Source: Symploca sp. SIO2E9
GTDB lineage: Bacteria > Cyanobacteriota > Cyanobacteriia > Cyanobacteriales > Coleofasciculaceae
Direction: 5' to 3'
DNA length: 46,177 bases
NCBI GenBank assembly: GCA_010692645.1
Contig: JAAHGS010000003.1
Coordinates: 156,715 to 202,891 of the forward strand
Made by a program: the position numbers and the translations under genes. Positions 1 to 7,562 of the stretch are shown here, one piece after another. Positions within the stretch are counted from its first letter, which is position 1, and each line of letters opens with the position of its first letter. Below the pieces are notes generated by a model. It was given only the letters and a program-made list of their open reading frames with translations, did no database searches and was not told the DNA's origin.

Positions 1-560
1 CGTTGCCACTGCTCACACACTCCTAATTCTCGTCCAATACCTAAACCTACTTCTGGCATCCACACCGGTTCCCCTAGTTGACGCTCATAGGTACTATCGC
101 ACAGACGATACACTTCTAAGGGCTCGTGTTGATCTCGTTGCCAGTAGTCTGGATTATAGATAAGGTAATATCTTACTCCTAATCGAGCATAGTCTTCCAT
201 TTTTCGGTCATACTCGCCCCCATATGTTTTCGAGACATATTCGAGTACAAACACAGGAACAATATTATTCTCTTCGGCGAGCACATAACTGAGTCTTCCC
301 TTTGGTTTTTTGTGCCTTTGTACTCCTAAACTGAGAAATCCATCTGGGACAATGGGAGTTTGGAGTATTTGTCGAGAGCGGTCATAAATGCCCATGTCCA
401 CTCCGAAAAACCAGTCCTCACGAGCTGCCCAAATCAGCAGTAAAATCGCTCTGAGTAAGTTAGGAATGGTGTTTTGCAGTTCATGGTCCACAGGCGTATC
501 ATCAGAGCAGGGCAGTTCCTCTGAGGTTGGTAATCGTTGCTGTGGGTTGTAGTTTAGCAT
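1..560 (-). CDS. Uma2 family endonuclease (partial, 3' end outside window)
   Basis: Uma2 (DUF820) proteins have a PD-(D/E)XK nuclease-like fold, are greatly expanded in cyanobacteria, and their cellular role is largely unknown. The frame is open from the ATG at 558-560 to the window edge, giving about 186 codons. It is almost identical to the complete gene at 621-1358, shifted by 798 bp, with only a few differences near the start. It therefore carries the same core: VPDGF, the EYVSK segment at the place of the ExK motif, and the YDRKMEDYARLGVRYYLIY block. The C-terminal coiled coil of the sister copy is not visible here because the sequence stops. The family call is secure; activity is not known. 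Confidence 0.85.
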   Translation of the reverse strand, partial: MLNYNPQQRLPTSEELPCSDDTPVDHELQNTIPNLLRAILLLIWAAREDWFFGVDMGIYDRSRQILQTPIVPDGFLSLGVQRHKKPKGRLSYVLAEENNIVPVFVLEYVSKTYGGEYDRKMEDYARLGVRYYLIYNPDYWQRDQHEPLEVYRLCDSTYERQLGEPVWMPEVGLGIGRELGVCEQWQ

Positions 561-620
561 GCTAGGTCATAGGGAGATTAAATACTGCCTTGATCTTAAT
601 TAGGTAGGCATTTTATAAAC

Positions 621-1358
621 TTAAATAGAATCTGGATCAACTCCCATTTGGCGCAGCATATCTGCTAGTTGTTGCGATCGCATTTTCTCCTGCTCAAGTT
701 GAGACTCGGCTTGCCGTAGCTGTTGTTGCAACTGCTCAATTAGTTCTTCTGGCACCTGGTAGCGATTTAATTGCTGATCATACCAATAAAGCCAGTCCCG
801 TTGCCACTGCTCACACACTCCTAATTCTCGTCCAATACCTAAACCTACTTCTGGCATCCACACCGGTTCCCCTAGTTGACGCTCATAGGTACTATCGCAC
901 AGACGATACACTTCTAAGGGCTCGTGTTGATCTCGTTGCCAGTAGTCTGGATTATAGATAAGGTAATATCTTACTCCTAATCGAGCATAGTCTTCCATTT
1001 TTCGGTCATACTCGCCCCCATATGTTTTCGAGACATATTCGAGTACAAACACAGGAACAATATTATTCTCTTCGGCGAGCACATAACTGAGTCTTCCCTT
1101 TGGTTTTTTGTGCCTTTGTACTCCTAAACTGAGAAATCCATCTGGGACAATGGGAGTTTGGAGTATTTGTCGAGAGCGGTCATAAATGCCCATGTCCACT
1201 CCGAAAAACCAGTCCTCACGAGCTGCCCAAATCAGCAGTAAAATCGCTCTGAGTAAGTTAGGAATGGTGTTTTGCAGTTCATGGTCCACAGGCGTATCAT
1301 CAGAGCAAGGCAATTCCTCTGAGGTTGGTAATCGTTGCTGTGGGTTGTAGTTTAGCAT
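621..1358 (-). CDS. Uma2 family endonuclease (DUF820)
   Basis: A 245-residue member of the Uma2 family, a PD-(D/E)XK-like fold common in cyanobacteria and without an established role. Visible signatures are VPDGF (candidate Asp of the PD half), VFVLEYVSK (candidate ExK) and the family block KMEDYARLGVRYYLIYNPDY. The last 45 or so residues are a Gln/Glu-rich coiled coil (EQLQQQLRQAESQLEQEK), a frequent tail in this family. It starts at ATG 1356-1358, in the same context as the truncated neighbour, because the duplication includes about 40 bp upstream of the start. It ends with TAA at 621-623, so the C-terminal tail is natural and not cut by the duplication junction. Confidence 0.88.
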   Translation of the reverse strand: MLNYNPQQRLPTSEELPCSDDTPVDHELQNTIPNLLRAILLLIWAAREDWFFGVDMGIYDRSRQILQTPIVPDGFLSLGVQRHKKPKGRLSYVLAEENNIVPVFVLEYVSKTYGGEYDRKMEDYARLGVRYYLIYNPDYWQRDQHEPLEVYRLCDSTYERQLGEPVWMPEVGLGIGRELGVCEQWQRDWLYWYDQQLNRYQVPEELIEQLQQQLRQAESQLEQEKMRSQQLADMLRQMGVDPDSI

Positions 1359-1488
1359 GCTAGGTCAAAGGGAGATTAAATACTGCCTTGATCTTAATGC
1401 GATCGCACCAAGCAACTTGAGAGCTTCCATTTTAATATTTAACAGCTTATGACTTCCAAATGTAGTATTTGATAGGATTGGCACTTCA

Positions 1489-1569
1489 GTAATAAGTAAT
1501 AAGTAATAAGTAATAAGTAATAAGTAATAAGTAATAAGTAATAAGTAATAAGTAATAAGTAATAAGTAT
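1489..1569. repeat. Heptanucleotide tandem repeat, unit AATAAGT (about 11 copies)
   Basis: An uninterrupted run of the 7-bp unit AATAAGT lies in the gap between the Uma2 gene and the CobW-like gene. It is a short tandemly repeated repetitive (STRR) sequence of the 7-bp class known from filamentous cyanobacteria. No gene is visible in the rest of the 1359-1647 gap. Confidence 0.95.
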
Positions 1570-1647
1570 TTGCAGCAAAGATTTGGGAATCGGTATTAGT
1601 TTCTAGATTAGTTTAGTCAATGCCGAATCCCAAATCCAGAATTGAAG

Positions 1648-2817
1648 CTATGCCTCGAATCCTTTACCTATACTATTGGAAGAGAAACAAACACAATTTT
1701 CCAGTTGTTGGCGTAGCTGATTGTGATCCAAATCCTGTCCAATCAACACTAATTGAACTTTAGGTTCACCTTTCCACTGATCATCCTCAATTGAAAAACG
1801 CTTGCCGCTGAGGTGGAAAATATGACGTTCTGGACTCTCTTCAAACCAAAGGATTCCCTTAGCTCGGAAAATATTAGCAGGTAACTGATTGTCTAGAAAA
1901 TATTGAAACTTCTTGATTTTTAAAGGCTTATCACTCTCGAAAGAAAGTGATGTAAATCCGTCATTTTCTAGGTGATGGGAGTGGTGCTCATGGTGGTGAT
2001 CATGCTCATGGTGGTGATGCTCATGATTGTGGTCATGATCGTGATGTTGATGAGTATGATCGTGTTCATGATCGTGATGTTGATGAGTATGATCGTGGTC
2101 ATGGTGGTGATGCTCATGATTGTGCTCTTCATGAGCTGATGCCGCCTCGAAATATTTGTCAGACTCAAATAAACCGATACTGAGAATTAAAGGCAGTGCC
2201 ACCTGAGAATTTGCTGTTCTGAGAATTCTGGCATCGTTCTTAATTTCTCTAATCTTGACGTCTAGAGAATCTAACTTGGCTTTATCCACTAGGTCTATTT
2301 TATTAAGCAGAATAATATCGCCATAGGCAATCTGGCTATAGGCTGCTTCGCTATTAAATAGATCTAGGCTGAAGTTTTCTGAATCTACTAAGGTGATAAT
2401 TGAATCGAGACGAGTCATTTCTCGCAATTCCGTACCAAGGAAGGTAAGTGCCACTGGTAGAGGATCGGCAAGTCCAGTAGTTTCCACCACTAGATAATCC
2501 ACTTTGTCCTCACGCTCTAGAACAGAGTAAACAGCATTAACTAAATCATCATTAATCGTACAGCAGACACAACCATTATTAAGCGCCACCATATCATCTT
2601 CGGCGGCCACAATCAGCTCATTATCGATGCCGATTTCACCAAACTCATTAACTAAAACAGCAGTCTTGACTCCTTCCTGGTTACTCAAGATATGGTTGAG
2701 GAGGGTAGTTTTGCCGCTGCCCAGAAAACCAGTAATGATTGTGACTGGTAAACCATGTTTGGGGACATCTATGCCTTGAGACGGTGCAGACTGAGTAGTT
2801 ACTGATTGCATAGTCAA
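1648..2817 (-). CDS. COG0523/CobW-family GTP-binding metallochaperone with His-rich insert
   Basis: COG0523 G3E-family GTPases deliver metals, often zinc, to client enzymes; other members serve cobalamin synthesis. The 389-residue protein has a P-loop GFLGSGKTT (residues 30-38), the diagnostic CxCC motif GCVCC (82-86), ETTGLADP for switch II, NKIDLVD for guanine recognition, and a C-terminal CobW_C domain ending near residue 380. Between them lies an extreme His/Asp/Glu-rich stretch (about residues 229-284), probably a metal-binding loop. The His-rich insert favours zinc or nickel/cobalt handling, but the metal cannot be read from sequence. I saw no convincing Zur box upstream. The gene stands alone, divergent from cysS. 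Confidence 0.9.
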   Translation of the reverse strand: MTMQSVTTQSAPSQGIDVPKHGLPVTIITGFLGSGKTTLLNHILSNQEGVKTAVLVNEFGEIGIDNELIVAAEDDMVALNNGCVCCTINDDLVNAVYSVLEREDKVDYLVVETTGLADPLPVALTFLGTELREMTRLDSIITLVDSENFSLDLFNSEAAYSQIAYGDIILLNKIDLVDKAKLDSLDVKIREIKNDARILRTANSQVALPLILSIGLFESDKYFEAASAHEEHNHEHHHHDHDHTHQHHDHEHDHTHQHHDHDHNHEHHHHEHDHHHEHHSHHLENDGFTSLSFESDKPLKIKKFQYFLDNQLPANIFRAKGILWFEESPERHIFHLSGKRFSIEDDQWKGEPKVQLVLIGQDLDHNQLRQQLENCVCFSSNSIGKGFEA

Positions 2818-3151
2818 GCTGTGGAAAACGTTAGAATACAGGAGAATATGGTTAATTGTGCTAGTGATATCAGTCTCGGAAGGTAGCCGATAATACTAAC
2901 AAACCTATATTTCTTATGATAAGAGGCACTTAAGCGAGTTCCTTTTGACTTTCAACTTTTGAATGGGTGATTTCCACACAGTGGCACTAGTGATGGCACA
3001 ATTAAATAAGGTTGTTTCCCGTTCTGCCCGTTCTGTTTTAAGCTAATGTGCATTTAAAGCTTATATTTTCTGGTTGCATGAAAATCCTTCAAACCTTCCC
3101 CCCCTCTCCCCTTCCCCCCCTCTCCCCATCTTATTAAATGCGTGACAGCTT
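2818..3151. other. Divergent intergenic region between the CobW-like gene and cysS
   Basis: This 334-bp gap holds the promoters of two divergent genes, which I cannot place confidently. Its right part (about 3045-3130) is a copy of a dispersed repeat with a C-rich tail, described separately. No ORF or RNA gene is supported. Confidence 0.6.
3045..3130 (+). repeat. Dispersed repeat with C-rich tail, copy 1
   Basis: A leader of about 50 bp (AATGTGCATTT, then ATTTTCTGGTTGCAT, then CTTCAAACCTTC) is followed by runs of C interrupted by T (CCCCCCCTCTCCCC). Similar leader-plus-tail sequences occur at about 15395-15470 and 46030-46177. The end lies only about 20 bp upstream of the cysS start. Confidence 0.65.
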
Positions 3152-4609
3152 ATGACCCTGACACTCTACAACACCCTCACCGCCAGTAAGGAAGCTTTTG
3201 AGCCAGTGGAGACTGGCAAGGTACGGATGTATTGCTGTGGCATCACTGTGTATGACTATTGCCACTTGGGTCATGCCAGAACCTGTATCATTTGGGATAC
3301 TGCCCGCCAATATATGCAATGGCGCGGATATGATGTTCGATACCTACAGAATTTTACCGATATCGACGATAAGATTCTTAACCGAGCCAAGAAAGAGGGG
3401 ACATCGATGGAAGATGTCTCGGAGCGTTTCATCAAGGCTTATTTTGAGGATATGGAGCGTCTCAACATTAAGCCAGCAGATGACTATCCCCGTGCAACTC
3501 ACAACGTAGATGGCATTAAGCGGCTGGTTTCTGAATTAGAAGAAAAAGGCTATGCCTATCCGGCAGAGGGCGATGTTTATTATGCAGTGCGCCAGTTTCC
3601 TGAGTATGGTAAACTTTCCGGGTGCAAGTTAAAGGACTTGCGGGTGGGTGCCAGTGGACGAGTGGAGGTGAATACAGAGGAGTCTAAGAAAAAAGACCCC
3701 TTTGATTTTGCCTTGTGGAAAGCCTCTAAGCCAGGAGAACCATTCTGGGAATCCCCTTGGGGGGTGGGACGTCCTGGTTGGCATATTGAATGCTCAGCTA
3801 TGATTAGGGAACAGCTGGGGGAAACTATTGATATTCATGCGGGTGGTTCTGATTTAATTTTCCCCCATCATGAAAATGAAATTGCTCAATCGGAAGCTGC
3901 CAATGGTAAACCACTGGCTCGTTACTGGATGCATACTGGCATGGTGAAAGTGGGTGGTGAGAAGATGTCTAAGTCTTTGGGCAACTTTATCACAATCCGC
4001 GAGTTACTCGATCGCCCAGTTGAACCCATGGCAGTGCGATTATTTGTCCTGCAAGCTCAATACCGCAAGCCCCTTGATTTTACCGATGATGCCATCGAAG
4101 CAGCCACCAATGGTTGGAATACTCTTCAAGAAGGATTACGATTTGGTCATCAGTACGGTAAGCAATTAGGTTGGAAGGAATCTGTAGATACTTCCGAGCT
4201 AGGTTCCTCTAAGATTAGGGATGTGTTTGCTGAGGCAGTCGATGACGACTTCAATTTTGCTGGTGGTTTAGCTGTCTTGTTTGAAATTGCTAAGGATTTA
4301 CGCCGCCAGGGGAATCTTTTGGTGCATGAAGGGAAAACAGATAAATCATCTCCAGAGTTAGAGCAACAATGGCATACTCTGGTTGAACTAGCACAGGTGT
4401 TTGGTTTGGAAGCTCAACCACAGGAGGCAGTTAAAGAGGAAGTTAATGGTTTAAGCGATACTGAGATTGAGTCACTGATTGAGCAACGTCAGCAGGCACG
4501 CAAGGGGAAAAATTACCCAGAGAGCGATCGCATTCGTGATCAACTACAATCTCAAGGTATTACTCTGATTGATCAAGCTGGTGGTGTAACCCGGTGGCAT
4601 CGTGACTAG
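3152..4609 (+). CDS. cysS: Cysteinyl-tRNA synthetase
   Basis: This class I aminoacyl-tRNA synthetase charges tRNA-Cys with cysteine in the cytoplasm. The 485-residue length is normal. The zinc site begins with Cys28 (MYCCG) and continues with the Cys of HIECSAM and the His of HAGGSDLIFPHHENE. The HIGH motif reads HLGH (38-41) and the KMSKS loop is intact at 271-275. The C-terminal anticodon-binding DALR region is present and the protein ends in a typical GVTRWHRD tail. The ATG at 3152 is right for the family, which usually begins with a few residues before LYNTLT. An essential single-copy housekeeping gene; nothing unusual. Confidence 0.97.
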   Translation: MTLTLYNTLTASKEAFEPVETGKVRMYCCGITVYDYCHLGHARTCIIWDTARQYMQWRGYDVRYLQNFTDIDDKILNRAKKEGTSMEDVSERFIKAYFEDMERLNIKPADDYPRATHNVDGIKRLVSELEEKGYAYPAEGDVYYAVRQFPEYGKLSGCKLKDLRVGASGRVEVNTEESKKKDPFDFALWKASKPGEPFWESPWGVGRPGWHIECSAMIREQLGETIDIHAGGSDLIFPHHENEIAQSEAANGKPLARYWMHTGMVKVGGEKMSKSLGNFITIRELLDRPVEPMAVRLFVLQAQYRKPLDFTDDAIEAATNGWNTLQEGLRFGHQYGKQLGWKESVDTSELGSSKIRDVFAEAVDDDFNFAGGLAVLFEIAKDLRRQGNLLVHEGKTDKSSPELEQQWHTLVELAQVFGLEAQPQEAVKEEVNGLSDTEIESLIEQRQQARKGKNYPESDRIRDQLQSQGITLIDQAGGVTRWHRD

Positions 4610-4629
4610 AGCAGTTTTGTTCATAGAAG

Positions 4630-4665
4630 CTTAAATCATGAGCCATGAACATGAACCATAAGCAA
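4630..4665. repeat. Degenerate heptamer repeat near ATGAACC
   Basis: Units such as ATGAGCC, ATGAACA, TGAACCA and TAAGCAA follow one another with a 7-bp period just after cysS. The same family appears at 9784-9815 and, in reverse orientation, at 11121-11142. Confidence 0.55.
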
Positions 4666-4683
4666 TAAACCAAAACTGAAGCC

Positions 4684-4790
4684 GTGAAATGCCACTTTTG
4701 CAACTGCACATACTGAAAACTCTCCCTAGCAAGGAAAAAAGGGCTTCAGTAGGTATGTGCCAAAAGACTGTTCAAAAAGTGGCATTTCAC
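4684..4790. repeat. 107-bp inverted-repeat (MITE-like or hairpin) element
   Basis: The left end GTGAAATGCCACTTTT (4684-4699) is the exact reverse complement of the right end (4775-4790). Further inside, GCACATAC (4706-4713) pairs with GTATGTGC (4753-4760), and ACTGAA with TTCAGT. The whole could fold into a long interrupted hairpin. It lies about 85 bp before the PEP-CTERM gene, inside its likely leader or promoter. A 60-codon frame across it (4689-4871) looks like chance coding. No transposase is present. Confidence 0.75.
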
Positions 4791-4874
4791 CCAATTCCCG
4801 TAACAGCAGTTTCTTGTCTACTAATAATTAACAACGAAACGCTACAGAAACTGCTAAGCAAACGGAATTAAAAC

Positions 4875-5297
4875 ATGCACAACAAACTGTTCAAGAAATT
4901 AGTCCTAACTACTACAGTAGCTGCTATCGCTGTCGGCACTCAAGCAATAGCAGCTTCACCAGCAAGTGCAGAGGAAGTCTCAACTGGCAAGCTGATAAAA
5001 CAAGAGCGGCTAGAGAAAAAAACTGACAGGCTAGAAAGAAAAGCTGATCGATTCCAGGAAAAAGCTCAGAGGCTAGAGGCAAAAGCTGACAGGCTAGAAG
5101 AGAAAAACAAACTCAAAAGAGCTAAGCGGTTAGATAAAAAAGCTAACAGGCTAGAGAAAAGAGTTAACAAGCTAGATAAAAAAGCTGAAAAAATCAACAA
5201 AGCCTATAGTGAACCAGTGTCTATCCCTGAACCAGGAACTGTTTTCGGATTGAGTGCTTTAGGATTAGCTGGAGTTTGGAAAAAATTCAAATCCTAA
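4875..5297 (+). CDS. PEP-CTERM sorting domain protein, Lys-rich coiled coil
   Basis: PEP-CTERM proteins are exported and processed at the C-terminus by an exosortase, in bacteria that make extracellular polysaccharide. This 140-residue protein has a signal peptide (about residues 1-32: LVLTTTVAAIAVGTQAIA then ASA). The body is highly charged, with repeated motifs RLEKKxDRLERKADR and RLDKKANRLEKR (about 40-110) that should form a coiled coil. The C-terminal tripartite signal is SIPEPGT, a hydrophobic segment VFGLSALGLAG, and a basic end KKFKS. The mature product would be a short, strongly basic extracellular coiled coil that may bind anionic polysaccharide; that role is inference. No exosortase gene is in the window. 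Confidence 0.88.
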   Translation: MHNKLFKKLVLTTTVAAIAVGTQAIAASPASAEEVSTGKLIKQERLEKKTDRLERKADRFQEKAQRLEAKADRLEEKNKLKRAKRLDKKANRLEKRVNKLDKKAEKINKAYSEPVSIPEPGTVFGLSALGLAGVWKKFKS

Positions 5298-5572
5298 GTC
5301 TAAATTGCCAACAAATATAAATCTCCCTCATTCCTCAGAAGGTGTTTTAAAATTTGCCTCTAGGGATTTGTCGCGGCTAGTTTAGACAAGGAATGGTTAA
5401 TTATTTAATCGATAGCAAAAGTACAAAACTAGCCTTAACTATAGCATCGTAATTAGTACTGTTGGCATCTTTGCACCTAATTGATTAGATTATAGTAGTC
5501 GGGGAAAGAGCATTATAAAGTTTCTGGAATCAAACCGCACTTAACCTAAGTAAACTACAATTATTTTTCTCC

Positions 5573-6298
5573 ATGAGATTTAAAAAACTAGCCATAAAAA
5601 ACGCTAGTACTTTACTACTTTTAGTCTTTATCGTAATTGAAATATCTATAACTTTAATCTATTTACAAGGACTATTCAGCACAGGAAAAGCTTATCCTTG
5701 GTTTGACATGAATGGATTAAGGACAATTCCATCCTTGCTCCAAAGCTTACAATTATTTCTAATTGGTTTTATTTCTCTAAGTCTATTAATTGTTGGGCGT
5801 CGCTCCTCATTGCCCCCATCTCAATTATTTTTACTGGTAATAGCCCTATTGTTTATCTATGCATCCGTAGATGAATTATTTAAAATTCACCTTCAACTTC
5901 ATAAATTGTCTGAATCTGTAGGTAATCGAGACTGGATGCCAGTATATCTAGCTGTTGGAGTAGCAACACTCACCTTTTTTTACCGAGACTTCATTGCTCT
6001 GTGGTATTTCCAACGCAGAGCTATATTATTTGTAGCACTGGGAATGGGTATTTTTGTGTTTGGTGGGTTTGGTGCAGAAGTATTGAAAGATATATTATTT
6101 CAACCTCTAATTAGTCAAAGGTTTGAGCAAGGTGAGTTAGTTCCCTTCTTGCTGGAAAAAATGAGGGTAGCTTTTGAGGAATTCTCGGAAATGTTGGGGC
6201 AGAGCTTCACTTTGTACGGAATTTATCTATTTGTTGTCAAGCGATTTGAAAAAGAACCAATGACTGCAATGATTACAGAGCAAGAGAAGTGTCGTTAA
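5573..6298 (+). CDS. Multi-pass membrane protein of unknown function
   Basis: I do not recognise the family. The 241-residue product has about six hydrophobic segments: about residues 12-32, 55-75, 86-102, 124-140, 149-172 and a final one near 208-224. Acidic residues sit at or near membrane segments (ASVDELFKIH, GAEVLKDI, EEFSEMLGQS) and may be functional. The short soluble tail ends EKCR. The ATG at 5573 opens a basic N-terminus (MRFKKLAIKN) consistent with a membrane protein. It is isolated, with 275 bp before it and 440 bp after it, so context offers no clue. Confidence 0.75.
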   Translation: MRFKKLAIKNASTLLLLVFIVIEISITLIYLQGLFSTGKAYPWFDMNGLRTIPSLLQSLQLFLIGFISLSLLIVGRRSSLPPSQLFLLVIALLFIYASVDELFKIHLQLHKLSESVGNRDWMPVYLAVGVATLTFFYRDFIALWYFQRRAILFVALGMGIFVFGGFGAEVLKDILFQPLISQRFEQGELVPFLLEKMRVAFEEFSEMLGQSFTLYGIYLFVVKRFEKEPMTAMITEQEKCR

Positions 6299-6740
6299 GA
6301 ATTAGCTCATGTACTCTAAATATCTAAATTAGAAAAGTATGTAAAATTGAGATACACTAACTCAAATAATTAATATTAACTATATCCTTTGTCTAGACAA
6401 ACTTGCTTTATCAGTTGATAAAAATTATTGTTCATTTGGTTAATTGCCAATGACTTTATTATTATTGTATAATAATGCAATCTACAATAAGATAGTGTTG
6501 GCAAAACAAGCAACATTTATGACTTGAGTTATTAGCTACTCTGTGAGTAAGTAGTCGGACATAAATAAAAACAACTGTGTAAACAATTATGAAATCGCCC
6601 GGAATTCCCTTACACCCTACACCCCACACCCCACACCCTGCCTCAACCAGCAAACTTTATTTTTGTCCAGGTACTTAGCTAGGGTTTGTTTACCAAAAAA
6701 ATAACTGATTCGTCACTATGTCCAGTAAAACTCTAAACCC
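6299..6740. other. Gene-free AT-rich region before the Argonaute operon
   Basis: No convincing gene is visible. Near 6608-6640 there is a short heptamer repeat (ACACCCT/ACACCCC, about four units). The promoter of the nuclease-Argonaute operon should lie in the last 100 bp. An ATG at 6718 opens a 37-codon frame that is out of phase with the nuclease gene, and I do not support it. Confidence 0.55.
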
Positions 6741-7562
6741 ATGGCAAGAATTTGGCTACCATTTGCCAGCTATAACCTTTGGCTACAGTTTTCTCCCGCA
6801 GTTGGTAAAGAACGCTGGCATTGCGATATGAAACGAGGTTTTGCTAGAGCAAGAAAGCGAGAACCTCAAGTTAAAGAACTTTTAGATAAGGACAATATAC
6901 CTCAGCGTATTGGCATACTAGCACAGCAGGGGGTTTATGAGTTTCACCAAGACCCCTTGATACTTTACCAAAAAGAGGCAGTAGAACAAGTCGCAGAGAT
7001 TCTGCAATTGAGCAAAGAGCCAGTAGTTGTTCAGCAGCGAGTAATTTCTATCCTTGAAAATTACCAGGCTAATCCGATTCTCTTAGGAAAAAACATCATT
7101 AAACTTAGTCGAGGTGATGAGGGATTTCCTAAACCAATCTCCATTGTGAAGGATAGTTATGAAATCAATTTATTTGCGGCGATCGACTGCATTTTTACAG
7201 AGGAAGATGGAAGAGTTCACATTTTAGATTTCAAGACAGGTAAATCTGATTTTGACCGACGGCAGGGGTATGTTTATTTACTAGCAGCTAGCTACCTCCA
7301 CCCTAAACAACAAGCCGTTGCTTCCTTCTACAATTTGGAAACTGGTAAATGCTCTGAGTGTCTTAGTGCAACATCTGCTCAATTGAATGCTATTGAACGT
7401 AAACTAGTCTCCATTGCTCAACAACATCAGCAACAGTTAACACGCTACCGCCAAAATTCAGCTGATTTCAAGAAAATTTTTCCTCCTAATCCTGGAATTG
7501 CCTGTCAATACTGCTCATTAAATTCTATCTGCGAATTTTCTGTTCATAAAGTATCTACATGA
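6741..7562 (+). CDS. Cas4-like PD-(D/E)XK nuclease with Fe-S cluster motif, Argonaute partner
   Basis: A RecB/Cas4-type nuclease of 273 residues. The PD-(D/E)XK core reads AAIDCIF with Asp149, then HILDFKTGK with Asp163 and Lys165; the downstream [12 protein letters not shown] matches the QxxxY motif of Cas4/RecB nucleases. Four cysteines fit a Cas4/AddB-type iron-sulphur site: Cys28 near the N-terminus and Cys255, Cys258, Cys264 (CxxCx5C) at the end. This supports the start at ATG 6741; an in-frame stop at 6726-6728 excludes any earlier one. Its stop overlaps the Argonaute start in an ATGA (7559-7562), so the two are translationally coupled. It may process guides or target DNA for Argonaute; that role is inference. 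Confidence 0.85.
   Translation: MARIWLPFASYNLWLQFSPAVGKERWHCDMKRGFARARKREPQVKELLDKDNIPQRIGILAQQGVYEFHQDPLILYQKEAVEQVAEILQLSKEPVVVQQRVISILENYQANPILLGKNIIKLSRGDEGFPKPISIVKDSYEINLFAAIDCIFTEEDGRVHILDFKTGKSDFDRRQGYVYLLAASYLHPKQQAVASFYNLETGKCSECLSATSAQLNAIERKLVSIAQQHQQQLTRYRQNSADFKKIFPPNPGIACQYCSLNSICEFSVHKVST

Larger units (their letters stand above)
1..1398. repeat. Direct tandem duplication, 798-bp unit
   Basis: Bases 1-600 match 799-1398 at a constant offset of 798 with only about three substitutions, for example around 507-513 versus 1305-1311 and 569 versus 1367. Identity ends abruptly after the shared CTTGATCTTAAT. The unit spans a Uma2 gene and its immediate upstream region, so the window opens inside an array of at least two copies. 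The near-identity points to a recent duplication or gene conversion. Confidence 0.93.

Noticed and set aside
4689-4871. 60-codon ORF
   Set aside because: Most of it lies in the 107-bp inverted repeat; no ribosome binding site or recognisable protein feature.
6718-6830. Alternative upstream start (ATG 6718) for the nuclease gene
   Set aside because: Different frame, ends after about 37 codons; ATG 6741 restores Cys28, needed for the Cas4-like cysteine set.
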